Part shown: positions 39,301 to 47,306 of the stretch, one piece after another
Layout of the letters: every line of letters starts with the position of its first letter
Position numbering within the stretch: position 1 is the first letter of the stretch
Assembly (NCBI GenBank): GCA_947623965.1
Contig: CANQIF010000009.1
Span: 1 to 64,000, forward strand
Origin: an uncultured Alistipes sp.
Lineage (GTDB): Bacteria; Bacteroidota; Bacteroidia; Bacteroidales; Rikenellaceae
DNA length: 64,000 nucleotides
Direction of reading: 5' to 3'
Position numbers and translations under genes: made by a program
The notes under the pieces: generated by a model
Database searches by the model: none
Seen by the model: only the letters and a program-made list of their open reading frames with translations
Told to the model about the DNA's origin: nothing

Positions 39301-40154
39301 GTTACCTCTCCCTTTGCTTTCGCCTCGTAGCTCACCCGGACGACCGCTCCGTCGATGCGGTATGCGTTCGTTGCGCAATCCTCGGGCTTGAAGTCGAAAC
39401 AGTGCGGATCGTCCACGCCGAGGTCGCCGTTGCGGTAGAACTTCTTCCCCGAGACGCCGCCGAAGCGGACCCCGATGCGCTGCACACGGTCGGTCGTGTT
39501 GCGCAGACGCCACAGCGCCGCATCCTTCACGCCGCGAAGGGCGGGCGGCAGTTCGCCGCCGCACGCTGCAGTCGGGCCGTTCTCGCGGTTCGTCCGTGCG
39601 ATATTCGAATGATATGAATCTTTATTGGAGATAAAATATGCTTTTTCACTGTTATTCAGACTTCTGCCATTCTGATTCGCTCTCGCCTCCGCCGCATGGG
39701 GTGCGGCAGAAACGGCAAACGTGTCAGGAGCGCCAGGCGCGTCGGGCGCGAGGTCCGACACGCGCAGCACCTGCGCCTCGAGCGTGACCCCTCCCTGCGC
39801 ATAGTCCATGCGCCCCGCCGTGTAGCGGGCCGTGCAGCTCCCTGCGGGGAGCTCGAAGCGCAGGTTTCCGCCCATGCCGGGAAGGTAGATGCCGAATTCG
39901 GGCGTGTCGCTGCACTCGACGCGGAACCCCGTGTGGGCTCCGTACAAGGCGCGGTTGAAGCGGCCCGGACCGTCGTGCGTCACGACCCCGCCGCCGTCGG
40001 GAAGGTAGTGCGGCGGCCGCGGCCGGAAAGAGGGCTCGTTGAAGGTGTAGCTTTCATCGAGCTGCGGACGCCCGAATTGCTGGGCTTCAACGGAATTCGC
40101 ATCGAAAAGAAACGGGGCTGCGAGGAGCGCGGCCCGCAGAGCGGCGCCTCGCAT
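36354..40154 (-). CDS. Large secreted DUF4450 glycoside-hydrolase-like protein
   Basis: 1266 aa. The start is ATG 40154, overlapping the stop of the upstream gene as TGATG, so the two are translationally coupled; it gives a signal peptide ending VEAQ. Residues ~20-330 form a beta-rich N-terminal domain; ~380-760 are an (alpha/alpha)6 barrel with YMNL-like HYDMNLVYIDALLRHLRATGD and AYCCIWASDALFYGGG; the rest is beta-rich. This matches the DUF4450 family of Bacteroidota, found in polysaccharide loci and probably glycosidases, though catalytic residues cannot be assigned here. Two low-complexity in-frame insertions (positions 37278-37502 and 36893-37029) interrupt the C-terminal part. A much longer open frame in the same phase continues to 41477, but that extension is antiphase shadow of the next gene. 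Confidence 0.75.
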   Translation of the reverse strand: MRGAALRAALLAAPFLFDANSVEAQQFGRPQLDESYTFNEPSFRPRPPHYLPDGGGVVTHDGPGRFNRALYGAHTGFRVECSDTPEFGIYLPGMGGNLRFELPAGSCTARYTAGRMDYAQGGVTLEAQVLRVSDLAPDAPGAPDTFAVSAAPHAAEARANQNGRSLNNSEKAYFISNKDSYHSNIARTNRENGPTAACGGELPPALRGVKDAALWRLRNTTDRVQRIGVRFGGVSGKKFYRNGDLGVDDPHCFDFKPEDCATNAYRIDGAVVRVSYEAKAKGEVTLIIPLSERRLEPTPHLTGVIELPPHGERLVAYVPQAVGACSQHDPALLLTRAERERSLLAGGMRIETPDPRIDPIAGALCIAADGIWSGRTWLHGAVGWRTEHLGWRGAYAGDAIGRHDRARTHFVTYAANQVTDVEPCYDHPRLDSALNLARAEKRWGTPMYSNGYICRRPGRREMSHYDMNLVYIDALLRHLRATGDTTLMRQLFPVIERHLQWEKRNFDPDGDHLYDAYCCIWASDALFYGGGAVAHSSAYNLYAYRETARIAERLGLDPTPYREEAKAIRRAMHEQLWDAEGLHWGEYRDATGHRRLHTAAALWTVYHTIDSEAGDSFEAAATACYALEHLPQIPVREAGRPEVPGLCIPATTTWQPYAWSINNVAIAEAMHAALAYWQAGWSEEAFALMKSVALDNMYLGASPLNFGQLSYLDAARGECYRDFADPIGVWARALVEGLFGIRPDLLGAEGRVELRPGFPAAWDRAAIELPDIAYRMQRDSGAIRYTIENRYPAGTRCELVVPVGDRRIKRVTVDGRKAAWERVEPSFGTPRIRIALGAGLRREVCIETRPQSGEVRCTGETWGRAGGLRFVKYETADGLAYWVREGGFETGAEAGAKAGSEGLSGARRVSEAGQTSLAGRAFEAGQASSVGRGPGNSHRSVPGLSKASGPSKVEKSGSARRYRTIDISRFYNACVTDIYRNAYRSNRSGTTTLQIPLHGFGEWCHPTDTVAIDDSGLRRRLLEKRLDDRTGLLTAEREPLRGRRESGVGLGDGSVFGNGTGFGNKDGSGFGYSSGFGDGSGNRAGLESDTQRIPFRMAHTGPNICYTSLWKQYPDRLAVPLSGRGRQLIFVLAGSTNPMQCRIENGIVRVRYADGSSAEPLAIVNPDTWAPVEQIAYHDGHAFRAPFDRQHAEFLPLERLHLGSGKMSRYLDRQFGIEGVGARYIEGGAAVVLQMPVDPAKELAELELETLSNDVVIGLMAVTVEE
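36893..37029 (-). repeat. In-frame 18-bp tandem repeat within the DUF4450 gene
   Basis: Encodes units like DGSVFG, NGTGFG, DGSGFG, YSSGFG and DGSGNR, i.e. about five degenerate 18-bp copies. Reading frame is kept. Confidence 0.75.
37278..37502 (-). repeat. In-frame low-complexity tandem repeat within the DUF4450 gene
   Basis: Encodes a Gly/Ala/Ser-rich linker with 12-residue units SEAGQTSLAGRA and FEAGQASSVGRG (36-bp period) plus degenerate copies. It interrupts the protein between the VREGG segment and RYRTIDISRF. Confidence 0.7.
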
Positions 40155-42301
40155 CACGGCAGCGGCTGCAGACCTTCCCAGCGGACCTCCCACTTCCCGT
40201 TCTTCGGGAAGCCCGGATTCTCGACCGTGCAGCCGTCCCAGCCGGCGCACATGAGGGCCACGGTGGTGAGCAGACCGCCGTTGCCGGGCAGGTAGCACCG
40301 CAGCCGGGCATCCTGGTAGTTGTGGCCGTTCGGGAGGTAGGTATTCGTGCGGTTCTCCATGAGGATGGCGTCGATCGCCTTTTCGGGCTCGCCCAATCGC
40401 ACGGCGCACATCGCTGTCGTGGGGTAATCCCAGCCCCAGGTCTTGTTCCAGTTCCAATTGGCGCAGACCCAGTCGAGCGTGCGGTGCATCGTCGCCGGAT
40501 CGAGCAGCGGCGACTGCGGCAAGACGCCCAGTGCGGCCAGCACGGCCATGTGGTCCGACGTGAAGCGGATGTCGCGGTAGGTCTGGGGCGCTGTCTCGGC
40601 CGCGAGGTAGAGCCCATCGGCCTCGGCGAGCGGCGAGAGCTTCCGCCGCAGTTCGTCCCACCCGGCCCGGCGCTCCAGCCCGCGGCGCTCGCGCCACTGC
40701 TGCGCCACGCCGAGCGCATAGTGCCAGTAGGCCAGTTCGAAGGGCGGATTGACCGTCTCGGCGGCCCGCAGCGTCTCCTGCGCGGGGATGATGCCGCGGA
40801 GCACGTAGCGGTCGTGTTCGGCATCGTAGTCGGCGAAGTCGTACATGAAGGCGGCCGTCTCCTCGACCAGGTCGCCGTAGGTTTCGAGCAGCTCCCCGGA
40901 GGGGCGGGCCCGGTAGAGGAGCTCGGCTAAATAGATGAGGTGGGGCTGCTGCCAGATGAGGAACGAGCCGGTCTTCGAGGGGGCCTCCATGGCCGACGGG
41001 TCGGTCATCTTCATCCAGCGGAGCCCCTCGAAGCCCTGCCGGCGGGCGATCTCGCGGGCCGTCGGGGCGGCCAGGTGGTACCAGGCGAGCGACCGTTCGA
41101 GCAGCTCGGGATGGCCCCACAGCGCGAACTGAGCCTGGTGCCAGAAGATCATTTCGAGGTGGAACTTGCCGAACCACGAGTTGTAGGTGAGGCCCGTCTC
41201 CTGCGGGGGCGTGTCGCCGGCGCACTGCACGGCCAGCAAGTATTGCGAGAGGACGATGCGGCGCTCGAGCTCGGCGGCGCGCGGATCGGTCGCCCGGCTC
41301 AGATCGACGGCGGCCCCCTGCTCCCAGAACTGCTGCCAGTGGGCGGCCGAGCGGGCTTCGACGTCGGCGATCGGCAGGGCGGCGACCTCGATCGGCTCCA
41401 GCTCCTCCTCGCCGGCCATCGCCTCGCGGATGGCCGTCTCGTCGTTCGAGGGGGTGAAGTGCGCCGCGAGGGCCCACTCGTCATCCTCGGGGGTCAGCAC
41501 GAAAGCGTTGCGGCTGCGGCGCGCGATCGAGGCCGTTCCCTCCCAGGCGAGCCGGACGTAGTAGACCGTCCCGTCGATCGTGCGGCGCAGCGTCGCACCC
41601 CGGGGCTCCGAGGCGACGAGCTCGGTGTCGTGCAGCTCCTCCTTGGTCCAGTCGCAGCCGTCGTCCGAATGGCCGCCCGTAGGATAGGCGAAGCGGATGA
41701 CGACGGGCAGCCGGCGCGTCGAGCGGATGCGGGCCGCGATGCGGTCCACCGAGGGGTCGCAGACCGTGGTCACCTCGACGCGGGTCCCCCCGACGGTGAA
41801 GGCCGAACGGATCGTCCCCTGCCAGAGGTCGAGCTGCTGGTCGATGTCGCGCAGGCTGTCGGGGTCGAGGCCGTCGAAGCCGATCGTCCCGAGGTGCAGC
41901 CGGTGGGGGTTGACGCGGTACCAGTCGGCGGCGCCGGCGCCGCGCCCCTCCTTGGGCTGGGTGGCGTAGCGCTCCGTGCGGCCGCGGCCGAAGTCGTAGT
42001 CGCGCAGGGTCTCCTCGTGGCGGTAGTTCTCGGGGTTGGCGAAGGAGTGCCAGCCCCAGTCGCTTTGCGTGCCGAGGGGGACGCCGTGGGCGTAAAGTTC
42101 GGGAAAGCTCTGCAGCCCCGTCACGTCGGCCGTGAAGGCGAAGCCGCCGTTGCCGACGGTGAAGGAGGCGAGCGTGTCGATGCGTGTCGTTCGGGGGGCA
42201 TGGCGTTCGACGAGCGCCATGCGGTCGATGCGCTCCTCGACGGCGGTGCATCCCGCCGCGAGGAGCAGCGCGGCTGTCGCCGCGAAAAGAGGTCGGTTCA
42301 T
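40154..42301 (-). CDS. Lipoprotein (alpha/alpha)6-barrel glycoside hydrolase, GH65-like
   Basis: 715 aa. Signal peptide with lipobox LAAGC (Cys18). The N-terminal beta-sandwich starts with SFTVGNGGFAFTADVTGLQ, a pattern shared by GH65/GH95-type enzymes; the helical barrel includes TYNSWFGKFHLEMIFWHQAQ near residue 367 and WNKTWGWDYPTTAMCAVRLG near residue 626. The Glu in FHLEMIFW and the KTWGWD segment are candidates for the active site, but the catalytic residue is not certain. It would act at the outer membrane on an alpha-linked glycan. Middle gene of a three-gene cluster: GH105 (frameshifted) upstream, DUF4450 downstream with a TGATG overlap. Confidence 0.75.
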   Translation of the reverse strand: MNRPLFAATAALLLAAGCTAVEERIDRMALVERHAPRTTRIDTLASFTVGNGGFAFTADVTGLQSFPELYAHGVPLGTQSDWGWHSFANPENYRHEETLRDYDFGRGRTERYATQPKEGRGAGAADWYRVNPHRLHLGTIGFDGLDPDSLRDIDQQLDLWQGTIRSAFTVGGTRVEVTTVCDPSVDRIAARIRSTRRLPVVIRFAYPTGGHSDDGCDWTKEELHDTELVASEPRGATLRRTIDGTVYYVRLAWEGTASIARRSRNAFVLTPEDDEWALAAHFTPSNDETAIREAMAGEEELEPIEVAALPIADVEARSAAHWQQFWEQGAAVDLSRATDPRAAELERRIVLSQYLLAVQCAGDTPPQETGLTYNSWFGKFHLEMIFWHQAQFALWGHPELLERSLAWYHLAAPTAREIARRQGFEGLRWMKMTDPSAMEAPSKTGSFLIWQQPHLIYLAELLYRARPSGELLETYGDLVEETAAFMYDFADYDAEHDRYVLRGIIPAQETLRAAETVNPPFELAYWHYALGVAQQWRERRGLERRAGWDELRRKLSPLAEADGLYLAAETAPQTYRDIRFTSDHMAVLAALGVLPQSPLLDPATMHRTLDWVCANWNWNKTWGWDYPTTAMCAVRLGEPEKAIDAILMENRTNTYLPNGHNYQDARLRCYLPGNGGLLTTVALMCAGWDGCTVENPGFPKNGKWEVRWEGLQPLP

Positions 42302-42514
42302 ATCGGGTTGATCCTAATTGATTTTTTGTTGTCAGCGTTCGGCCGTCTCGCCCGGCGTCGGTCTATGGCCGGCGCCGGTTCGCTCTCGGCCGGTTGCCTT
42401 GCTTCCGTTGTCCGCCGTTTGCCGCCGGTTTCGGCTCTTTGGCAGCCGCTGTCGGCCGTTTTGCCGCCCGGCGGGCCGCTCCGTTTTCCGCCGGAGCCCC
42501 ACTCCTGCGCCCGG

Positions 42515-43686
42515 CTATCGGTGCAGTTCGAGGCACCCCATGATGAAAGGGCCGGTTCCTTTCGCATCGTTGTCGCGGATGCGTTCGCCGATGTAGTATT
42601 CGAAGCTGCCGTCGCGGTAGGGGTCGCCGCCCAGTCCGCCCACGGCACAGCAGCCGATGAGCGAGAGGGTTCCTTCGTCGTCGGCGAAGATCATCCGCTC
42701 GGTGAGCGCTTCGAAGGCCTCGCGGGCGTAGCGCCGGTAGCGGGCCGGCAGATACCCCCGGTTGACCGCCTTGGCGTAGGCGTACATGAATTGCGCCGTG
42801 ACGGTCGCCTCGGGGTAGTTGCCCGGCTGGTCGGGGCAGTCGAGCACCTGGTACCAGAGGCCGCCGCGGCGGTACCGCGGCAGGGCGTCGGCCAGTCCGC
42901 GCAGATAGCCGATGATCTCGGCGCGGGCGGGATGGCCGGCGGGGATGAAGTCGAGGTTGTCGACGAGGGCCATGAACCACCAGCCGATCGAGCGGCCCCA
43001 GAAGTTGGGCGAATGGCCCGTTGCGGGGTCGGCCCAGCGCTGCGACCGGCTCTCGTCCCAGGCGTGATGGTAGAGCCCTGTGGCGGGGTCGTGGGTGTGC
43101 AGGTGGCAGAGGCGGATCTGCCGCACGGCCTCCTCGATCCACTCGGGACGGTCGAAGACGGCGCCGTATTGCGCCAGGAAGGGCGAACACATGTAGAGGC
43201 CGTCGAGCCACATCTGATGCTCGTAGCGGCGCTTGTGCCAGAAGCCGCCGTCCGAGGTGCGGGGCTGCTCGCGCAGCTGGTCCGCGAGCCGGTCCATGGC
43301 GAGGCGGTATTTCTCCTTGCCCGTCTCGGCGTAGCAGTCGAAGAGGTATTTGCCCGAGTTGATGAAGTCGAGGTTGTAGGCTTCGCGGTCGTAGCGGTGG
43401 ATGCGCCCCTCGGCATCGACGAGCGTGTCGGCCAGCTTTTCGACATAGTCGAAGTAGGTGCGGTCGCCCGTGGCGTGCCAGAGTGCAGCATGGCGCAGCA
43501 TCCGACGCCCTGCGAATAGCCGAAGAAAGGGGCCCGGCCGAAGTCGAGCTGCCATGCCTCGGGGAAGCGCTTCATCTCCGAGGCGGCGAAACGGAGGGCG
43601 TAGCTGTCGGCGGCGGGGCGGCGGGGCTGGCGGGCTGCCGCCGAGACGGCGAAGAGAAGCAGGACGAGGGTCGCGAAAGGTCTCAT
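42515..43686 (-). pseudogene. GH105-type hydrolase interrupted by a frameshift
   Basis: The first ~66 codons from ATG 43686 read in one frame (signal peptide MRPFATLVLLLFAVSAAA, then LDFGRAPFFGYSQGVGCCAMLH) and everything after about 43485 is in another frame (LWHATGDRTYFDYVEKLADTL to the stop at 42515). The span of 1172 bp is one base short of 391 codons; restoring one base near 43481-43487 gives a 390-aa protein of normal GH105 length. Family landmarks GGFWHKRRYEHQMWLDGLYM and FWGRSIGWW are intact. Either a real single-base deletion or a sequencing error; the site has no homopolymer. Before the cluster's GH65-like gene there is a 213-bp gap (42302-42514) with no gene. Confidence 0.8.
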
Positions 43687-43721
43687 GGCGGGTTTCTGGG
43701 CGGAAAGTTTGGAATCACTTA

Positions 43722-43729
43722 CAAAAATA
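43722..43729 (-). promoter_or_regulatory. Bacteroidota -7 box for the glycoside-hydrolase cluster
   Basis: Minus strand reads TATTTTTG with TTGG 19 bp upstream; 35 bp ahead of the GH105 start. It faces away from the box at 43777-43784. Confidence 0.65.
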
Positions 43730-43776
43730 AACCAAGAATTGGAATTTTCCAACGCGGAAACTTCGTATTTTTTCGC

Positions 43777-43784
43777 TATATTTG
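43777..43784 (+). promoter_or_regulatory. Bacteroidota -7 box that favours the second of two start codons
   Basis: TATATTTG. Transcription would start near 43791. The ATG at 43795 would then be nearly leaderless, whereas the in-frame ATG at 43807 has a ~15-nt leader, so 43807 is preferred. Confidence 0.65.
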
Positions 43785-43806
43785 CGCAATTGTAATGTTG
43801 CCCGTT

Positions 43807-45675
43807 ATGGATCTGAAAACCGTACAAACCGAGCTGCGCCGCCTCTCGGCCCTGGCCGAGGGGTGGCGGCGGCCGCAAGATATGACGGCGATCGAGCGCG
43901 ACCTGGTGCTCGCCCGCCTGCGCGATCTATACGAGGCGGTTTCGTTCGGCTTCGATGCCGCGGCGGAGAGCTGCCTGCCGGAGGTGCCCCGGATGCCGGA
44001 GGATGCCGGGGCGGCCGTCTCCGGCCCGCAGGCGGCCGGGGCCGTTTCGCCGGTCGCAGCTTCGGCGGCGGCCGGAACGGAGCCCGGAATTTCCGTCGAG
44101 GCTTCGGCCGAAATGCAGGCCGATGTGTTCCCCGCCGGCCGGCCGGCCGGCCCGAAATCCGCGGAGGAGCCGGCGACGGAGCCGATCCCGGAATCGGCAA
44201 CGGCTGAAAAACCGGCGGAGGAACCCGCCGGGGAACCGGTCGACGAGCCTGTGACCCTCGATGCCGACGCCTTTCTGTCGCTCGACGGGCTGTTGCGCCA
44301 GCCGGTCGCCGCACTGCGGGAGGAGCCCCGCTCCGGATCGGCTTCGGAACGGGCTGTGACGGCCCCGGCCTCCGAGGCTTCGGAGGCTCCGGCTGCCGCA
44401 TCTTCCGCATCGAGCCGCGCGTCGCACGCAGTTTCGGCCTTCCGCAGCCTCTTCGACGATGAATCGGAGTTGGTGCGCCACCGCCGCAAGCAGCAGGTCA
44501 TCATGTCGCTCTACGATACGGTGCCCGAGCCGGCGCCGAAACGCGCGAAGGCCTATGCCGACGTGCCGGAATCCGCCGCCCCGTCCGGCGTCTCCCGCTC
44601 CTCCCGCTCGATCGGCGGGGAGGTGATCGAGGTGTCGGAGGCCTCCTTGTCGGCCGAACTGCCCGTCGTGGGTATGCCCGCCGTCGAGGCGCTGGCCGCC
44701 GAGGTCGGAACGGCCGCGGCCAAGGCTACTGAAGCGGCAGAAGCTCCCGAAATCGCAGAAACGCCCGAGCCTGCCGAGGCGATCGAAAGTGCCGCGTCGC
44801 AGGAGGAGGCGGAAGCCGCGGATATGCCGGCGGCAGCGGCTCCGGTCGAGGACACACCGGCGCCCGAAGAAACGGCGGCGCAGGAGCGTGCCGAATCGGT
44901 CCCCGAAGCGCCGTCTGCTGAACCGTCGGACGAAGAGCCCGCTGCCGAATCGTCTGCCGAAGTGACCGCCGAAGTGACCGCCGAGGAGACTGCCGAAGAG
45001 ACTGCCGAAGCTGATTCGGCCGAAAGCAGCGCAGAGGCCGTTGTGGAAAATTCCGTTGAGGCCGCCCCCGAAGAAGCCAGCGAGGAGGACCCCGGAATCG
45101 TTATGGATGAGGCTTCCGAAGCAGTCCTCGGGAACGCCTCCGATGACGTCCTCGGGAACGCCCGTGAAGAGCTCCCCGGGGACGTCTTCGAAGATACTCC
45201 CGAAAATACCGTCGAGCGCGCTTCCGGGGAGGCTTCCGGGGAGGCCGCGGCGAATGCCCCCGAGGCTTCTGCCGATTCCGTTGCCGAACCGCAGCCGTTT
45301 GCTGCACCCGCCGCATCGCCGGCCGCCCCGGCTTCCCCCGCTGCCGGCACCGTGCTGGGCGAGGTGATCGCGCCGCACGTGCAGACCTTAGCCGACACGC
45401 TGGCCGCCTCCGCTTCCGACGATGTAGCCGCCGAGCTGCGCCGCCGCGAGCCGGTCACCGATCTGCGCCGCGCCGTGGGGATCAACGACAAGTTCCTGCT
45501 CATCCGCGACCTCTTCGACGGCAACGGATCGCTCTACGAGATCACGATCCGCCGCCTGAACGAGTTCGACAATTTCGACGACTGCATGATCTACATCGCC
45601 GAGCACTTCGCCTGGAATCCCAACTCCGACGGTGCGAAGCTGATGATGGAGCTGCTCGAACGCAAATTCGCCTGA
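43807..45675 (+). CDS. Large Glu/Ala-rich protein with conserved termini
   Basis: 622 aa from ATG 43807. The first ~60 residues (MDLKTVQTELRRLSALAEG to YEAVSFGFD) and the last ~75 (VTDLRRAVGINDKFLLIRDLF then NFDDCMIYIAEHFAWN and LMMELLERKFA) look folded and conserved; the latter resembles a domain of uncharacterised Bacteroidota proteins encoded beside rsmI. In between lie nearly 500 residues of acidic, Ala/Pro/Glu-rich low-complexity sequence with runs such as AEVTAEVTAEETAEETAEA, which should be disordered. No signal peptide or membrane segment. The rsmI start follows 7 bp after its stop. Function unknown. Confidence 0.7.
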   Translation: MDLKTVQTELRRLSALAEGWRRPQDMTAIERDLVLARLRDLYEAVSFGFDAAAESCLPEVPRMPEDAGAAVSGPQAAGAVSPVAASAAAGTEPGISVEASAEMQADVFPAGRPAGPKSAEEPATEPIPESATAEKPAEEPAGEPVDEPVTLDADAFLSLDGLLRQPVAALREEPRSGSASERAVTAPASEASEAPAAASSASSRASHAVSAFRSLFDDESELVRHRRKQQVIMSLYDTVPEPAPKRAKAYADVPESAAPSGVSRSSRSIGGEVIEVSEASLSAELPVVGMPAVEALAAEVGTAAAKATEAAEAPEIAETPEPAEAIESAASQEEAEAADMPAAAAPVEDTPAPEETAAQERAESVPEAPSAEPSDEEPAAESSAEVTAEVTAEETAEETAEADSAESSAEAVVENSVEAAPEEASEEDPGIVMDEASEAVLGNASDDVLGNAREELPGDVFEDTPENTVERASGEASGEAAANAPEASADSVAEPQPFAAPAASPAAPASPAAGTVLGEVIAPHVQTLADTLAASASDDVAAELRRREPVTDLRRAVGINDKFLLIRDLFDGNGSLYEITIRRLNEFDNFDDCMIYIAEHFAWNPNSDGAKLMMELLERKFA

Positions 45676-45682
45676 TCCGACG

Positions 45683-46402
45683 ATGGCCAAGCTCTATCTG
45701 GTGCCGACCCCGATCGGCAATCTGGACGACATCACGCTGCGGGCCGTGGCGGTGCTCCGCTCGGTCGATCTGATCCTGGCCGAGGACACGCGCACAACCT
45801 CCGTGCTGCTGCGCCACCTCGGGATCGAAAAGCCCCTCCGCTCGCACCACAAATTCAACGAACACGCCACGGCGGCTCTCTTCAGCGAGACGGTCGCCGC
45901 CGGGCGCGATGTGGCGCTCGTTTCGGACGCTGGTACGCCCGGCATCTCCGATCCGGGCTTCCTGCTCGTGCGCACCTGCGTCGGGCAGGGCATCGAGGTC
46001 GAGACGCTGCCCGGCGCCACGGCCCTCGTCCCGGCGCTGGTTGACAGCGGCTTCCCGTGCGACCGCTTCTGCTTCGAGGGCTTCCTGCCCCAGAAGAAGG
46101 GCCGCCTAAAGCAGTTGCAGCGCCTCGCCGAGGAGGAGCGGACGATGATCTTCTACGAATCGCCCTACCGCGTGGTGAAGTGCCTCGAACAGTTCGCCGA
46201 GGTCTTCGGTGCGGATCGTCCGATCTCCGTCTCGCGCGAACTGACCAAGAAATTCGAACAAACCCTTCGCGGCACGGTGGCCGAGCTCCTCGACCACTTC
46301 CGCACGACCGAACCGAGAGGCGAATTCGTCCTGGTCGTGGCGGGCCGGCCGCGCAAACCCAAATCCCCGGAAGAAACCTCGCCCGAAGATGAAAACGAAT
46401 GA
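45683..46402 (+). CDS. rsmI: 16S rRNA (cytidine-1402-2'-O) methyltransferase
   Basis: 239 aa. Tetrapyrrole-methylase fold with LVPTPIGNLDDITLRA at the N-terminus, the AEDTRTT segment and the AdoMet loop SDAGTPGISDPG. E. coli RsmI is longer (286 aa); the short C-terminus is usual in Bacteroidota. It methylates C1402 in the 16S decoding centre. Tight cluster: it starts 7 bp after the preceding gene and overlaps the acyltransferase gene by 14 bp. Confidence 0.95.
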   Translation: MAKLYLVPTPIGNLDDITLRAVAVLRSVDLILAEDTRTTSVLLRHLGIEKPLRSHHKFNEHATAALFSETVAAGRDVALVSDAGTPGISDPGFLLVRTCVGQGIEVETLPGATALVPALVDSGFPCDRFCFEGFLPQKKGRLKQLQRLAEEERTMIFYESPYRVVKCLEQFAEVFGADRPISVSRELTKKFEQTLRGTVAELLDHFRTTEPRGEFVLVVAGRPRKPKSPEETSPEDENE

Positions 46403-47306
46403 CCTCCATGTCGGCCAGCGCATCGCCCTGGAGCTGTTGTGGGGCCTCGCACGCTGCATCGCCGTGCTGCCTTACTGGTTCAAGTACTACGTGCTCGAAT
46501 CGATTCTCTTCTTTCTGTTGTGCGATCTGCTGCATTACCGCCGCAGGATCATCCTCGAAAATCTGCGCAACTCCTTTCCCGAACGGAGCGAACGGGAGCT
46601 GCGCCGACTGGCCCGCAAATACTACCACACGCTGGCCCAGATGTTCATCGACACCTTCAATTTCACCTATATGCCTGCGCGCAAGATCCGCCGCTGCTTC
46701 TCGATCGAGAACATCGACGAGGAGCGCCGCCTGACGCGCGGCGGCGACTGGATCGCCATCATGGGACACTTCGGCTGCTGGGAGGTGGGCTCCTTCATGC
46801 CCTTCTACGACGATACGGTCCAGGCGGTCGGCATCTACCATCCGCTGCGCAGCAAGGTGCTCGACAGCTTCTACCGGAGGCTGCGCTCCTCCTCCTATTC
46901 GGTGCCGGTGGCCAAGCGGCAGGCGATGCGCTTCTACCTCCACCACCGCGACACGGGCTACAACGGCCGCCGGCTGGCGCTCGGCATGATCGCCGATCAG
47001 AACCCGCCGGCACGCCCCGATGCCCACTGGTTCCGCTTCCTGAACCAGGATACGGTCTTCTACGACGGTGCCGAACAGATGGCGGTGCGCTACGGCATGC
47101 CGATTCTTTTCACCGCGGTGGAGCGGGTGGCGCGCGGACGCTACCGCATCCGCTTCGAATCGCTTTACGACGGTGTCGAGCCGGTCGGAAAACACGAGAT
47201 CACGGAACGCTACGTCCGCCGTTTGGAGCGGATGATCGTCGAACGGCCCGAACTTTGGATGTGGTCGCATCGTCGTTGGAAACAGAAACCCGATGCCGAA
47301 ATGTAA
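46389..47306 (+). CDS. Lipid A biosynthesis acyltransferase-like protein (LpxL/HtrB family)
   Basis: 305 aa. The catalytic HX4E motif is HFGCWE in IMGHFGCWEVGS near residue 120. An N-terminal hydrophobic stretch (YYVLESILFFLLCDLL) anchors it to the inner membrane. It adds secondary acyl chains to the lipid A precursor. Overlaps rsmI by 14 bp and the GT2 gene by 14 bp, so translation is coupled along the cluster. Confidence 0.88.
   Translation: MKTNDLHVGQRIALELLWGLARCIAVLPYWFKYYVLESILFFLLCDLLHYRRRIILENLRNSFPERSERELRRLARKYYHTLAQMFIDTFNFTYMPARKIRRCFSIENIDEERRLTRGGDWIAIMGHFGCWEVGSFMPFYDDTVQAVGIYHPLRSKVLDSFYRRLRSSSYSVPVAKRQAMRFYLHHRDTGYNGRRLALGMIADQNPPARPDAHWFRFLNQDTVFYDGAEQMAVRYGMPILFTAVERVARGRYRIRFESLYDGVEPVGKHEITERYVRRLERMIVERPELWMWSHRRWKQKPDAEM

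Noticed and set aside
36354..41477. A continuous 1707-codon open frame on the minus strand
   Set aside because: Only the part up to 40154 has a signal peptide and domain character. The rest overlaps the well-supported GH65-like lipoprotein gene in another frame and is Arg/Pro-rich shadow sequence.
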